Source: Firmicutes bacterium UBA2598 (GTDB lineage: Bacteria; Bacillota; PH28-bin88). Taken from it: DNA of 50,366 nt. The DNA lies in NCBI GenBank assembly GCA_002339345.1, contig DDKM01000110.1, positions 1-50,366 on the forward strand. Reading direction: 5' to 3'. Below, piece by piece: positions 8,148 to 16,674 of this stretch. Made by a program: the position numbers and the translations under genes. Below the pieces are notes generated by a model. That model saw nothing but the letters and a program-made list of their open reading frames with translations, ran no database searches and had not been told where the DNA came from. Each line of letters begins with the position of its first letter. Position 1 is the first letter of the stretch.

Positions 8148-8379
8148 CCCCTCGGGAGCTTGTTCTATTCCTTTGCCACCCTATTTCCCATCTGCGCTGG
8201 ATTTTTCCGGATCATGCCGGGATTTTGGTTTCTTCCCGCAACTGGGAGAGGAAAATGGTTCCGCCGGTGGAATAATAATGGACAGACCTGGTGCCGAAAA
8301 GAGGCGTCATATGCAGGTTCACGAACAACAGCCGCAGGATTGATCTGGTGCGAGGGATTGGCGGCGCGGAGGTTTGCAG

Positions 8380-9003
8380 ATGCGTTTGGTGGTAGGAGTA
8401 ACGGGAGCGTCTGGAGCCATCTATGGCATCAGGATGCTGGAAGTTTGCCGTGATTTGGGGGTGGAAACCCATCTCATTATGAGTGATTGGGCCCGGTATA
8501 CCATTCAGGTGGAAACGGATTACCGGGTGGAAGAGGTGGAACAACTGGCCAGTTTTACATACCGCCCGGGAGATTTGGCGGCGGGGTTGTCCAGTGGTTC
8601 CTTCCGCCACCAGGGGATGGTGGTGATTCCATGCAGTATGAAATCCCTGGCGGCCATCGCCCACGGCTTTGGCTCAACCCTGCTGCACCGGGCTGCCGAT
8701 GTGACCTTAAAGGAGCGGCGACCGCTGGTGGTGGTGCCAAGGGAAAGCCCTTTCAGCATTATTCACCTGGAAAACATGTTGGTACTGGCCAGGGCGGGGG
8801 CGGTGATCCTGCCTCCCGCCCCGGCCTTTTACCATCGCCCGGCCACAGTAAGGGATCTCGTCGATGCCACCGTCGCCAGGGTGCTGGACCACTTCGGTGT
8901 GGAACATGCCCTGGTACACCGCTGGGGAGAGCCGGCGACAAGAAACAGGGGCAGCAACGGGATTAGTCCGGCAATTCCCTCAGGCGGCCCGGCTGGAAAA
9001 TGA
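8380..9003 (+). CDS. ubiX: UbiX-family flavin prenyltransferase
   Basis: The 207-residue flavoprotein carries GVTGASGAIYG at the N terminus and the RPLVVVPRESPFS segment, both typical of UbiX/Pad1. The family joins a dimethylallyl group to FMN to make the prenyl-FMN cofactor of UbiD decarboxylases. No ubiD lies in the window, so the client enzyme must be elsewhere. I chose ATG 8380 because GCGGAGGT precedes it. The 232 bp after pheA shows no convincing gene or terminator. The C-terminal 25 residues are low in complexity and probably disordered. Confidence 0.93.
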   Translation: MRLVVGVTGASGAIYGIRMLEVCRDLGVETHLIMSDWARYTIQVETDYRVEEVEQLASFTYRPGDLAAGLSSGSFRHQGMVVIPCSMKSLAAIAHGFGSTLLHRAADVTLKERRPLVVVPRESPFSIIHLENMLVLARAGAVILPPAPAFYHRPATVRDLVDATVARVLDHFGVEHALVHRWGEPATRNRGSNGISPAIPSGGPAGK

Positions 9004-9140
9004 AGAATGGCGGATAAAAGATATTTGGACCGGGGCATTCATCCTTCCAAGGATTAGGTCCACACACTGGGAAGGAAACCCGCGGTCAATTTACTTGTAT
9101 TGCATTACTTAAAGGGAATCGCGGGTGGGGTACCCGCCAC

Positions 9141-9950
9141 ATGGGGGTGAAGTTATTGCAACAACATATCGGCCGGGTGGTGGTGAACAGCGAAATAGCG
9201 CCGGGGTACAGCCTGGTAACTGTGCACCTGCCGGTGGTAGCTGCTGCTGCCAGGCCTGGACAATTTGTTCATGTTAAAGCGGGTGGGGGATACTATCCTC
9301 TGCTGAGGCGGCCCATCAGCATACACAGGGTGGATCGGGAACAGGGTCTGGTTTATCTATTGGTGGAAGTTAGGGGGCCGGGTACATCCTGGCTGGCTTT
9401 CCAGGGGGGTGGTACTCCCCTTGATATTATAGGCCCACTGGGTACCGGTTTTCCCAGACCATCTACGGAACGGGCGGTGATGGTAGGCGGGGGAGTGGGA
9501 ATGGCGCCCCTGGTGTTTTTAGCGGAAGAGATGGTCCATTATGGCATCGAGGTGGATTTTCTGTTGGGTGCCCGGTCTGAGTTGCAATTACTGCAGAGGG
9601 AGTTTTTAACTGGCATCGGGGCGGCCGTGCAGGTGGCAACGGATGACGGCTCATGTGGTCACCACGGCCGAGTGACCGATTTGCTCCCCCCGATGCTGGC
9701 AAAGGGTAAGGAGGTAACCGTTTATGCCTGCGGCCCTAGGCCGATGCTTAAAACTGTGGCGGAACTAGCCGCTGGTGTAGGTGTGCCGTGCTGGCTGTCC
9801 TTGGAGGAGTTCATGGCCTGCGGGGTGGGGGCTTGCCGGGGATGTGTAACGGCCACCCGTGGGAATGATGAACAGGTGACTTACAAGGATGTCTGTACTG
9901 ACGGGCCGGTTTTTGCCGCCGGGGAGGTGGTCTTTTTTAATGGAGCCTGA
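9141..9950 (+). CDS. pyrK: Dihydroorotate dehydrogenase B electron transfer subunit-like protein
   Basis: The 269-residue protein has a ferredoxin-reductase-like FAD domain (LLRRPISI near residue 55), an NAD-binding domain (GGGVGMAPL near residue 115) and a C-terminal 2Fe-2S site with Cys in CGVGACRGC and VCTDGP. It would pass electrons between NAD(H) and the FMN of PyrD. A hairpin (9121-9126 with 9132-9137) ends three bases before ATG 9141 and would bury its ribosome binding site, so TTG 9156 behind GGGGGTGAAG is an alternative start. It overlaps pyrD and leads the molybdenum-hydroxylase maturation operon rather than a pyrimidine operon. Confidence 0.92.
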   Translation: MGVKLLQQHIGRVVVNSEIAPGYSLVTVHLPVVAAAARPGQFVHVKAGGGYYPLLRRPISIHRVDREQGLVYLLVEVRGPGTSWLAFQGGGTPLDIIGPLGTGFPRPSTERAVMVGGGVGMAPLVFLAEEMVHYGIEVDFLLGARSELQLLQREFLTGIGAAVQVATDDGSCGHHGRVTDLLPPMLAKGKEVTVYACGPRPMLKTVAELAAGVGVPCWLSLEEFMACGVGACRGCVTATRGNDEQVTYKDVCTDGPVFAAGEVVFFNGA

Positions 9951-10854
9951 TTTAACCGTTCAACTGGGGCCCTTGCGCCTGACCAATCCGGTAATGCCGG
10001 CTTCCGGCACCTTCGGGTTCGGCCTGGAGTATGCTTCCCTGGTGGACTTGCGGCAACTGGGGGCCCTCGTGGTGAAATCCGTCACCCTCCATCCCACCCG
10101 GGGCAACCCACCGCCACGGTTGTGTGAAACTCCAGCCGGGATCTTAAACGCCATCGGGCTGATGAACCCGGGGGTGGAGGTGTTCATCCGGGATAAGATG
10201 CCCCTGCTGGAGCCTTTGGGTGTGCCCATTATCGTTAATATCGCCGGGCGGGCCCAGGCCGAGTACGCCGAACTGGCAGCGAGACTGGATGGTGTACCGG
10301 GTGTATCTGCCCTGGAGGTCAACATTTCCTGTCCAAATGTCAAGGAGGGCGGGATGGCCTTCGGTGCAGACCCACAAACGGCAGCCCTGGTCACCAGGTC
10401 GGTGCGGCAAGCCACCAGATTACCCATCATTGTGAAACTATCCCCCAATGTGACGGATATTTCCGTCATCGCCAGGGCTGTGGAGGCTGAGGGGGCGGAT
10501 GCCCTTTCCCTCATCAACACTCTAACCGGCCTGGTGATCGATGTGGAAAAGAGGCGGCCGGTGCTGGGCAATACCACCGGCGGCCTAGCCGGGCCGGCCA
10601 TCCGCCCGGTAGCGGTACACCTGGTATGGCGGGTGGCCAGGGCGGTGCGGCTGCCCATCATCGGCATGGGAGGCATTACTAGTGCCAGTGATGCCCTGCA
10701 GTTCATCCTGGCCGGCGCTTCAGCGGTGGCGGTGGGCACACAGAATTTTGTGCAGCCCAAGGCCATGCTGGAGGTGCTGGAGGGGATCAAGGAATACATG
10801 ATCCGCCACGGTGTTGCCCGGGTGCAGGACATTGTTGGCCAATTGCAGGTGTAA
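9940..10854 (+). CDS. pyrD: Dihydroorotate dehydrogenase, class 1B catalytic subunit
   Basis: The 304-residue FMN protein oxidises dihydroorotate to orotate. NISCPNVKEGG carries the catalytic Cys of class 1B enzymes, and GMGGITSASDALQFILAGASAVAVGT is the C-terminal phosphate-binding part of the TIM barrel, shown here by its first residues GMGGI. ATG 9940 is preferred because GGGGAGGTGG lies nine bases upstream, giving an 11-bp overlap with pyrK. Ten bases separate it from yqeB. With no pyrB, pyrC, pyrE or pyrF nearby, this pair may be the only DHOD, or a paralogue recruited to the catabolic module; sequence alone does not decide. Confidence 0.93.
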   Translation: MEPDLTVQLGPLRLTNPVMPASGTFGFGLEYASLVDLRQLGALVVKSVTLHPTRGNPPPRLCETPAGILNAIGLMNPGVEVFIRDKMPLLEPLGVPIIVNIAGRAQAEYAELAARLDGVPGVSALEVNISCPNVKEGGMAFGADPQTAALVTRSVRQATRLPIIVKLSPNVTDISVIARAVEAEGADALSLINTLTGLVIDVEKRRPVLGNTTGGLAGPAIRPVAVHLVWRVARAVRLPIIGMGGITSASDALQFILAGASAVAVGTQNFVQPKAMLEVLEGIKEYMIRHGVARVQDIVGQLQV

Positions 10855-10864
10855 GGTGGGTGAG

Positions 10865-11710
10865 ATGATGGCCCACGAAAAGCTAGTGGTGATCAGGGGG
10901 GCGGGTGACCTTGCCACCGGCATTGCCCACCGGCTATGGCGGTGCGGTTTTCGGCTGGTTTTGCTGGAACACCCTTGTCCCAGGGTGATCAGGCGGACTG
11001 TATCCCTGGCCCAGGCGGTTTTTGCCGGGGAGACCCAGGTGGAAGGGATGACCGGAATGCTGGTTACCGAGTTGCCGGAACGCCAGGAAAAGGTTGAACC
11101 TATATTGGCACAATGCTGGGGCAGAGGGCAGGTGCCGGTACTGGTGGACCCCCAAGGGGAATCCATTTCCTGGCTTAAACCGTGTGCCGTGATCGATGCC
11201 ATTATGGCCAAAGGTCCTACCGGCACCAGCAAGGGGATGGCACCCGCAGTAGTAGCGGTTGGGCCGGGGTTTACTGCCGGTGTGGATGTGGATGCCGTGG
11301 TGGAGACCCAGCGAGGGCACAACCTGGGACGGGTTATCCTGGAAGGTACGGCTGAACCCAATACCGGCATCCCTGGCGAAGTTGGGGGTTTCACCTGGCA
11401 GCGGCTGCTCCGGGCTCCCTGTGCTGGAATCTGGCGGCCGCTCAGGGAAATCGGCGACTTGGTGGCAGTAGGGGACACGGTGGCGGTGGTGGATGGTCAG
11501 GACGGTCCCCGGTCGGTGCTGGCCGGGGTATCCGGGGTGCTGCGGGGGAGTTTATATCCGGGACTATCAGTAACTGCCGGGATGAAAGTAGGGGACATTG
11601 ACCCCCGTGCCGCTGTCCATCACTGTTTCACCATTTCCGACAAGGCTCGGGCGGTGGGGGGCGGTGTGCTGGAAGCCCTGCTGTTTTTGCTGCCCTGGGG
11701 AATGGGTTGA
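10865..11710 (+). CDS. yqeB: YqeB-family selenium-dependent molybdenum hydroxylase system protein
   Basis: The 281-residue protein begins with VVIRGAGDLATGIA, a Rossmann-like nucleotide site, and continues with the EF2563/YqeB family body (PCAVIDAIMAK, GPGFTAGVDVDAVVETQRGH). The C-terminal part resembles a biotinyl-lipoyl-like half motif (GVLRGSLYPGLSVTAGMKVGD). YqeB is a comparative-genomics marker of selenium-dependent molybdenum hydroxylases; its biochemistry is unsettled. It sits between pyrD and xdhC-like genes in the maturation operon. ATG 10865 or 10868 both suit AGGTGG at 10854. Confidence 0.88.
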   Translation: MMAHEKLVVIRGAGDLATGIAHRLWRCGFRLVLLEHPCPRVIRRTVSLAQAVFAGETQVEGMTGMLVTELPERQEKVEPILAQCWGRGQVPVLVDPQGESISWLKPCAVIDAIMAKGPTGTSKGMAPAVVAVGPGFTAGVDVDAVVETQRGHNLGRVILEGTAEPNTGIPGEVGGFTWQRLLRAPCAGIWRPLREIGDLVAVGDTVAVVDGQDGPRSVLAGVSGVLRGSLYPGLSVTAGMKVGDIDPRAAVHHCFTISDKARAVGGGVLEALLFLLPWGMG

Positions 11711-11740
11711 TATGATGCAGATGCGGGAGCGGAATGCCTA

Positions 11741-12589
11741 ATGAAGACATATCGGGAATTGATGGTTGAGTTAGCCCGCCGTTTGGACCAGGGCTTGCCT
11801 GCGGCGGTGGTCATCGTTGTAGCCGGCCAGGGGATTGGTCAAACATACGTGGGATGTAAGTGGCTGTTTGGCCGCGATATGCATGGCAAAGACCCAATTC
11901 CACTGCCCGTTCTCCTCGGAAGTATTTCCGGGGAGGCAGGTGTGATGCCTGACTGGCTGGTTGGAGCAGCCACGGACGCCGCCAATATTTCCTTTATTCT
12001 AGGGGAGGTGTCCGTCAGGCGTTATGAGAGCCCCGGAGGTTGGGTGGATCTCTTCGCCGATCTGGCAGTTCCTGTTCCATCTTTACTGGTGTGCGGCGGC
12101 GGGCATATTTCACAGCCCCTGGTGGCCATGGGGGCCATGGCCGGGTTCCAGGTTACCGTCATCGATGACCGACCCCAGTTCGCTAACCGGGAACGGTTTC
12201 CCACCGCCTACAGGGTGATCTGCCAATCCTTCGGACCGGCCCTGGCAGGTCTGCCCGTCAACTCCAGCACCTATATCGTGGTGGTGACCAGAGGCCACCG
12301 TTATGACGAGGTATGCCTGCGGGCAGTTATCGGATCACCTGCTGCCTACATCGGCATGATCGGCAGCCGCCGGCGGGTGGCGGGGGTGCTGGCCGGACTG
12401 GTGGCTGAGGGTGTGGCGCCTGCACTGGTGGAAAGGGTACATGCACCCATCGGACTGGACATTGGTGCTGAAACACCGGGGGAAATTGCCGTCAGTATTT
12501 TGGCGGAAATTATTCACGTACGGCACCGGGGCCGGGGTGCGGTGATGTCCTTGAAAAAGGAGGGCGGCTATGGATCCAGAGGTAATTAG
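11741..12589 (+). CDS. XdhC C-terminal (Rossmann) domain protein
   Basis: The 282-residue protein matches the XdhC Rossmann domain from about residue 105: LVCGGGHISQPL, VIDDRPQFANRERFP, YIGMIGSRRR and a C-terminal GLDIGAETPGEIAVSILAEI. XdhC-type proteins bind molybdenum cofactor, help its sulfuration and insert it into xanthine dehydrogenase family apoenzymes. The first 100 residues are divergent and lack the GSSPRKAG motif, which is encoded instead by the next gene (12570), so the usual XdhC domains are split and reversed here. The end overlaps that gene by 20 bp. Confidence 0.87.
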   Translation: MKTYRELMVELARRLDQGLPAAVVIVVAGQGIGQTYVGCKWLFGRDMHGKDPIPLPVLLGSISGEAGVMPDWLVGAATDAANISFILGEVSVRRYESPGGWVDLFADLAVPVPSLLVCGGGHISQPLVAMGAMAGFQVTVIDDRPQFANRERFPTAYRVICQSFGPALAGLPVNSSTYIVVVTRGHRYDEVCLRAVIGSPAAYIGMIGSRRRVAGVLAGLVAEGVAPALVERVHAPIGLDIGAETPGEIAVSILAEIIHVRHRGRGAVMSLKKEGGYGSRGN

Positions 12590-12881
12590 GGCCATTGCGG
12601 CGGCTGGCAGTGATGTGCCCATGGTGCTGGTTACCATTACGCGGACCTGGGGATCCTCTCCCCGTAAAGCCGGTAGTCAGATGCTGGTTTTTGCCGACGG
12701 CCGGACCATGGGCACCATCGGGGGCGGGTGCGGGGAAGCGGAGGTCCGCATCAGGGCATTGCAGGCCTTGGCCCGGAAACAGATGGAAGTCTACCGCCTG
12801 GATATGACCACCGGTACCACCGCCGAGGAGGAGGGCATGGTATGCGGTGGGGTGATGGAAATCCTGCTGGAGCCCTTGTAA
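12570..12881 (+). CDS. XdhC/CoxI N-terminal domain protein
   Basis: This 103-residue protein is a stand-alone XdhC_CoxI domain: GSSPRKAGSQM around residue 29, GTIGGGCGEAEV around 50 and a C-terminal CGGVMEILLEP. In ordinary XdhC these motifs form the N-terminal half, ahead of the Rossmann domain that is here the upstream gene. The two genes overlap by 20 bp and probably act as one maturation factor for the molybdenum hydroxylase at 27554-31221. It is close to the usual size for separate CoxI-type domains, so it does not look truncated. Confidence 0.87.
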   Translation: MDPEVIRAIAAAGSDVPMVLVTITRTWGSSPRKAGSQMLVFADGRTMGTIGGGCGEAEVRIRALQALARKQMEVYRLDMTTGTTAEEEGMVCGGVMEILLEPL

Positions 12882-12893
12882 CGGGCTAAGGGG

Positions 12894-14483
12894 GTGAATA
12901 CCATTTCCATCAAAGGGGTACTGGGTGTACAGCCTGGTGATGTAGTTGCTCTGATCGGCGCCGGCGGCAAGACCACCTTGATGTACCGCCTGGCAGCGGA
13001 ACTGGTTTCCACATGCCCGGTGCTGGTCACCACCACTACCCGCATTCTCCATCCCGGCAATGCCAGCAACCATCGGGTGGTGGTGACCCGCCACAGGCAG
13101 CAAGCCTGCCGGGAAGTCCGGAAGACCATTGGACAAGGTCGGACGGCGGTGTTGGGTGCCGGCCTGGTGGAGGGCCAGAAACTGGCCGGTATACCAGCGG
13201 ATTGGTGGCCAGACCTACTGGCAGAAATGGCTGGCGGGGTGGTGCTGGTGGAAGCGGACGGAGCAGCCCGGAAGCCCTTAAAGGGTCATGCTGCCCACGA
13301 ACCGGTGGTGCCGCACTGGGCAACCCTGGTTGTGATGGTGGCAGGTATGCGGGTGCTGGGTCGGTCCCTGGGCCCGGAATGGGTCCACCGCCCGGAAATT
13401 GTTGCCCGGATCAGTGGTATTCCCTTGGGACAGCCCATTACCGTCCAGGCGGCGGCCCGGGTAGTGGCACATGGGCTGGGACTGGCTGCCCGGCAAGCGC
13501 CCAATGCCCGGTTGGTGGTATGGCTAAACCAGGTGGAGGGTTTAGAAACGGGGACAGGCCTTACTCCCACGGAAGGTAATTTACCCGGCGCCAGGATAGT
13601 GGCCAGGCACCTGGCCGCCACCGGGAAATCCGGTCGGCTCGCCAGTCTGCCCAGCACCGTGCAGGCGACGGGTCCTGTCCAAGCAGATGCCCATCAACCG
13701 GTTAATCAGATGATTTTGCCAGTTCCCTTCATTGAGCGGAAACCTTGTACAGAAGGGGAGGCTTGTGGTGTATTGACCACCCTGGCTGGAACTGGATTTC
13801 GGGTTATCCTGGGCCAGGCGGCGGGGGAACCCCCGGTGGTGGAACAATGGCCAGCTCCATGGGGGGTGGCCGGGGTGGTGCTGGCAGCAGGCTGCTCCAC
13901 CCGGCTGGGAGGGGAAAAAATGCTGCTGCCATTGGCGGGTAAACCACTGGTATGCCACGCTGTGGACAACCTCCTGGGGGCCGGGGTGGATCCGGTGGTG
14001 GTAGTGGTGGGGCACCGGGGAGATGAGGTAAAACAAGTACTAGGTGATCGTCCCGTCCGGGTGGTGGATAATTCCCGCTACCGGGAGGGGCAGGGTACCT
14101 CCCTGGTTGCCGGGCTGGGTGCCTTACTGGAGGGGGAATGGGCAGGACGGAAGGCTACCCATCCAAAGGGTGGGTTGTCTGCTGCAGTATTCGCCCTGGC
14201 AGACCAACCCCTTATTCCGCCAGGGGTGGTGGATGCCCTGGTGGCTGCTTACCGGACCAACCGGTGCCCGGTTGTTTACCCCACTTACCTGGGACGCCGG
14301 GGAAACCCGGTCCTGTTTGACCACACCCTGTTCCACGAGCTTTTGCAGCTCCAGGGTGATACCGGCGGGCGGGAGGTACTGCTTCGCTACCAGGAGCAGG
14401 CCCTGGAGGTGCCGGTGGAGGCGCCGGGGATCCTGGTGGATGTGGACACATCCCAGGATTACCAAAGGTTGCTTGGAAGTTAG
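12894..14483 (+). CDS. YqeC-MocA fusion: hydroxylase accessory protein / molybdenum cofactor cytidylyltransferase
   Basis: The 529-residue protein joins two families. Residues 1 to about 230 are YqeC-like: P-loop GAGGKTTLM at 23-31, TTTTRILHP and LVEADGAARKPLKGH. Residues from about 325 are a MobA/MocA-type nucleotidyltransferase: VVLAAGCSTRLGGEKMLLPL, the ADQPLI metal-site region and RRGNPVLF. MocA adds CMP to molybdopterin-Mo to make the dinucleotide cofactor used by xanthine dehydrogenase family enzymes. In E. coli the two activities are separate neighbouring genes (yqeC, mocA). The GTG start overlaps AAGGGGG, an unusually tight spacing, so the exact start is uncertain. Confidence 0.9.
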   Translation: MNTISIKGVLGVQPGDVVALIGAGGKTTLMYRLAAELVSTCPVLVTTTTRILHPGNASNHRVVVTRHRQQACREVRKTIGQGRTAVLGAGLVEGQKLAGIPADWWPDLLAEMAGGVVLVEADGAARKPLKGHAAHEPVVPHWATLVVMVAGMRVLGRSLGPEWVHRPEIVARISGIPLGQPITVQAAARVVAHGLGLAARQAPNARLVVWLNQVEGLETGTGLTPTEGNLPGARIVARHLAATGKSGRLASLPSTVQATGPVQADAHQPVNQMILPVPFIERKPCTEGEACGVLTTLAGTGFRVILGQAAGEPPVVEQWPAPWGVAGVVLAAGCSTRLGGEKMLLPLAGKPLVCHAVDNLLGAGVDPVVVVVGHRGDEVKQVLGDRPVRVVDNSRYREGQGTSLVAGLGALLEGEWAGRKATHPKGGLSAAVFALADQPLIPPGVVDALVAAYRTNRCPVVYPTYLGRRGNPVLFDHTLFHELLQLQGDTGGREVLLRYQEQALEVPVEAPGILVDVDTSQDYQRLLGS

Positions 14484-14794
14484 ATACAAATGCCATACCT
14501 TTCCCTTTGGTCCTCTGCTCCGGTGATCTATCCTCAAAAAGTAGCCCAAGGCCTTGCTTTGTCCCCATAGAAAAGATGCCCCTTTGCCGCGCCAGTTTAC
14601 GTAATATTTGCATGGTAGTCCCGGGTAACCCGGGCTTTTTTGCTATAACTGTCGAAGGGTAGCTCCCCCGGAGTTTTGCGCCCTGCCCGGATACCGCCAG
14701 GCAGGACTTTGGGAGTTCGGTGTGGAATGAAAAATGTTACTTGCTGTCAAAAGGGGTTAGCAGCAAGGGTCTTGATAGGAGGATTAGCAAGTTG
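14484..14794. other. Gap between mocA fusion and sigma-54 activator
   Basis: This 311-bp stretch holds the terminator at 14620 and otherwise no recognisable gene, promoter or RNA. Its last 75 bases are an in-frame extension of the downstream activator if the GTG at 14720 is used. Confidence 0.4.
14620..14641 (+). terminator. Terminator of the maturation operon
   Basis: CCCGGG, a three-base loop and CCCGGG (14620-14634) are followed by C and six Ts. The stem is short but GC-only. It separates the pyrK-mocA operon from the regulator downstream. Confidence 0.7.
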
Positions 14795-16597
14795 ATGACC
14801 AGGTTGGGCCAGGTTAAGGAAAGCGGGCAGCAGGTGGCGGAGGCCATCGCCAGTGCCCTGCAGGTTGAAGTTGAAATAATCGATACGGAACTGGTGCGGG
14901 TGGCCGGGACCGGTAAAGTGCGTAATGATGTAGGGTCCCGGTTGCTGCGGGGCCTGGTCAACAAGCATGTGATGCAGTCCGGCCAGCCGGTTTTTATCAA
15001 TGAACCGGGTTTTCACACCATCTGCCTGTCCTGTCCGTTGACCGGCAGTTGTTTTTACAAGGCATCCATGGTTTATCCCATTCTGGCCAACCGGGAGGTC
15101 ATCGGGACCGTCAGCCTCATTGCCTTCGAAGATCACCAGAAGGATACCCTTTGCTCCCAGACCGATACCCTGATGGAGTTTATTGGGCGGATGGCGGATC
15201 TCATCGGCAGCAAGGTCATGGAGCGGGAAATGGTGGCGGAGCGCATTGTTATGGCTAACCAGCTGGAGGCCCTGGTGGATGCCGTTTATGAAGGGGTGGT
15301 GGCCATTGACCAAGGGGGTATCATCACCCACTTCAACCGGTCTGCAGAAAGACTGTTTGGCATCCGGCGGGAGGCCATGATCGGCCAGTCCCTGGTCCAA
15401 AAAGTTCCCGCCATGCCGTTGATGGAGGTTTTACAGGAGGGCAAGGGGTTTAATTCCCGGGAAGTTTTTCTATCTTTGGATGGGAAAAAACTGCACCTGA
15501 TCTCCAATGCCCGTCCCATCAAGAACGAGGAGCGGCAAATAGTAGGGGTGGTTTCTTCCTTCCGGGATTTCAGCGAGACCCAAAAACTGGCCTATGAGAT
15601 CATGGCCATCCAGGACATGATTACCTTCGAGGACATCATCGGGGCAAGCAGGGCCTTGCTGGAAGTAAAGACCCAGGCCAAGAAGATCGCCGCCAGTAAT
15701 TCCACGGTGCTGATTGTCGGGGAGAGCGGCACCGGCAAAGAGGTTTTCGCCCGGGCCATCCATTCTGCCAGCCCTTTTAGCCACAAGCCCTTTGTGGCCA
15801 TCAATTGTGGCGCCATACCGGAAGCGTTGCTGGAAAGCGAGTTGTTTGGTTATGAGGAGGGAGCCTTTACCGGGGCCCGTCGCGGGGGCAAGCCGGGGAA
15901 ATTTGAACTGGCCAATGGTGGAACCATTTTCCTGGACGAAATCGGTAACATGTCCCTTTACCTGCAGGCCAAACTGCTGCGGGTGCTGCAGGAGCGCCAG
16001 ATCGAGCGGGTGGGCGGCACCAAGGTGATTCCGGTGGATATCCGGGTGATTGCCGCCACCAACAGTGATCTCAATGAGATGGTGCAAAAGGGCCGTTTCC
16101 GGGAGGACCTGTATTACCGTCTGAATGTCATTCCCCTGGTGATTCCGCCCCTGCGGGAGCGTAGAGAGGATATTCCCCTGCTTTTGGGACATTACATGAA
16201 AAGATATGCCAAACTGCTGAACAAGGACATCCAGGGGTTTGCCAAAGAGGCGCTGCGGGCGTGTACTTCGTATACCTGGCCTGGCAATGTGCGGGAACTG
16301 GTGAATGTGGTGGAATACGCCATCAACCTTGAGGAAAGCCACCTCATCACACCGGACAGTCTCCCGCCCCGGCTCAAGGACGGTACCAAAAAGCGCGGTT
16401 CCTTCGCGCCAAGTTCTCCCATTCCGACCCTGGAGCAGCTGGAAAAGGAAGCCATTGCCCGGGCCCTGGAGGAGTTTGGCTGGTCGGAAGAAGGGAAATC
16501 CCGGGCGGCCCAGGCGTTGGGGATCAGCCGGGCTACCATCTACCGGAAAATTCAGCGTTACCGGCTGACACCGGAGCGGCCAGCAGACGGCTTCTAA
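14795..16597 (+). CDS. Sigma-54-dependent transcriptional activator with PAS domain
   Basis: This 600-residue enhancer-binding protein has an N-terminal GAF-like sensor (about 1-170) with a Cys cluster (C77, C80, C86), a PAS domain (about 175-280), an AAA+ domain with Walker A GESGTGKE (about 309) and the sigma-54 contact loop GAFTGA (about 356), and a C-terminal Fis-type helix-turn-helix (ALGISRATIYRKIQRY). It would open sigma-54 promoters in response to an unknown ligand. I prefer the ATG at 14795 (or TTG 14792) because AGGAGG lies at 14777; GTG 14720 with GGGAG is the alternative, adding 25 residues. In E. coli a similar regulator (YgeV) sits in the xdh-yqeB-yqeC cluster, so purine or pyrimidine control is likely. 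Confidence 0.92.
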   Translation: MTRLGQVKESGQQVAEAIASALQVEVEIIDTELVRVAGTGKVRNDVGSRLLRGLVNKHVMQSGQPVFINEPGFHTICLSCPLTGSCFYKASMVYPILANREVIGTVSLIAFEDHQKDTLCSQTDTLMEFIGRMADLIGSKVMEREMVAERIVMANQLEALVDAVYEGVVAIDQGGIITHFNRSAERLFGIRREAMIGQSLVQKVPAMPLMEVLQEGKGFNSREVFLSLDGKKLHLISNARPIKNEERQIVGVVSSFRDFSETQKLAYEIMAIQDMITFEDIIGASRALLEVKTQAKKIAASNSTVLIVGESGTGKEVFARAIHSASPFSHKPFVAINCGAIPEALLESELFGYEEGAFTGARRGGKPGKFELANGGTIFLDEIGNMSLYLQAKLLRVLQERQIERVGGTKVIPVDIRVIAATNSDLNEMVQKGRFREDLYYRLNVIPLVIPPLRERREDIPLLLGHYMKRYAKLLNKDIQGFAKEALRACTSYTWPGNVRELVNVVEYAINLEESHLITPDSLPPRLKDGTKKRGSFAPSSPIPTLEQLEKEAIARALEEFGWSEEGKSRAAQALGISRATIYRKIQRYRLTPERPADGF

Positions 16598-16674
16598 CCT
16601 TACCATCATTATCCAGGCATAATTGCTAGTCCCACCCATAGACATAAGTGAGAAACTGGGTGGGGGGAGTACCG

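Noticed and set aside
8160..8453. 97-residue open frame between pheA and ubiX
   Set aside because: It runs into ubiX in another frame, and its composition (Trp, Arg and Ser rich) is not protein-like.
15470..16645. 391-residue open frame on the minus strand
   Set aside because: Antisense to the AAA+ domain of the sigma-54 activator, whose motifs are unmistakable.
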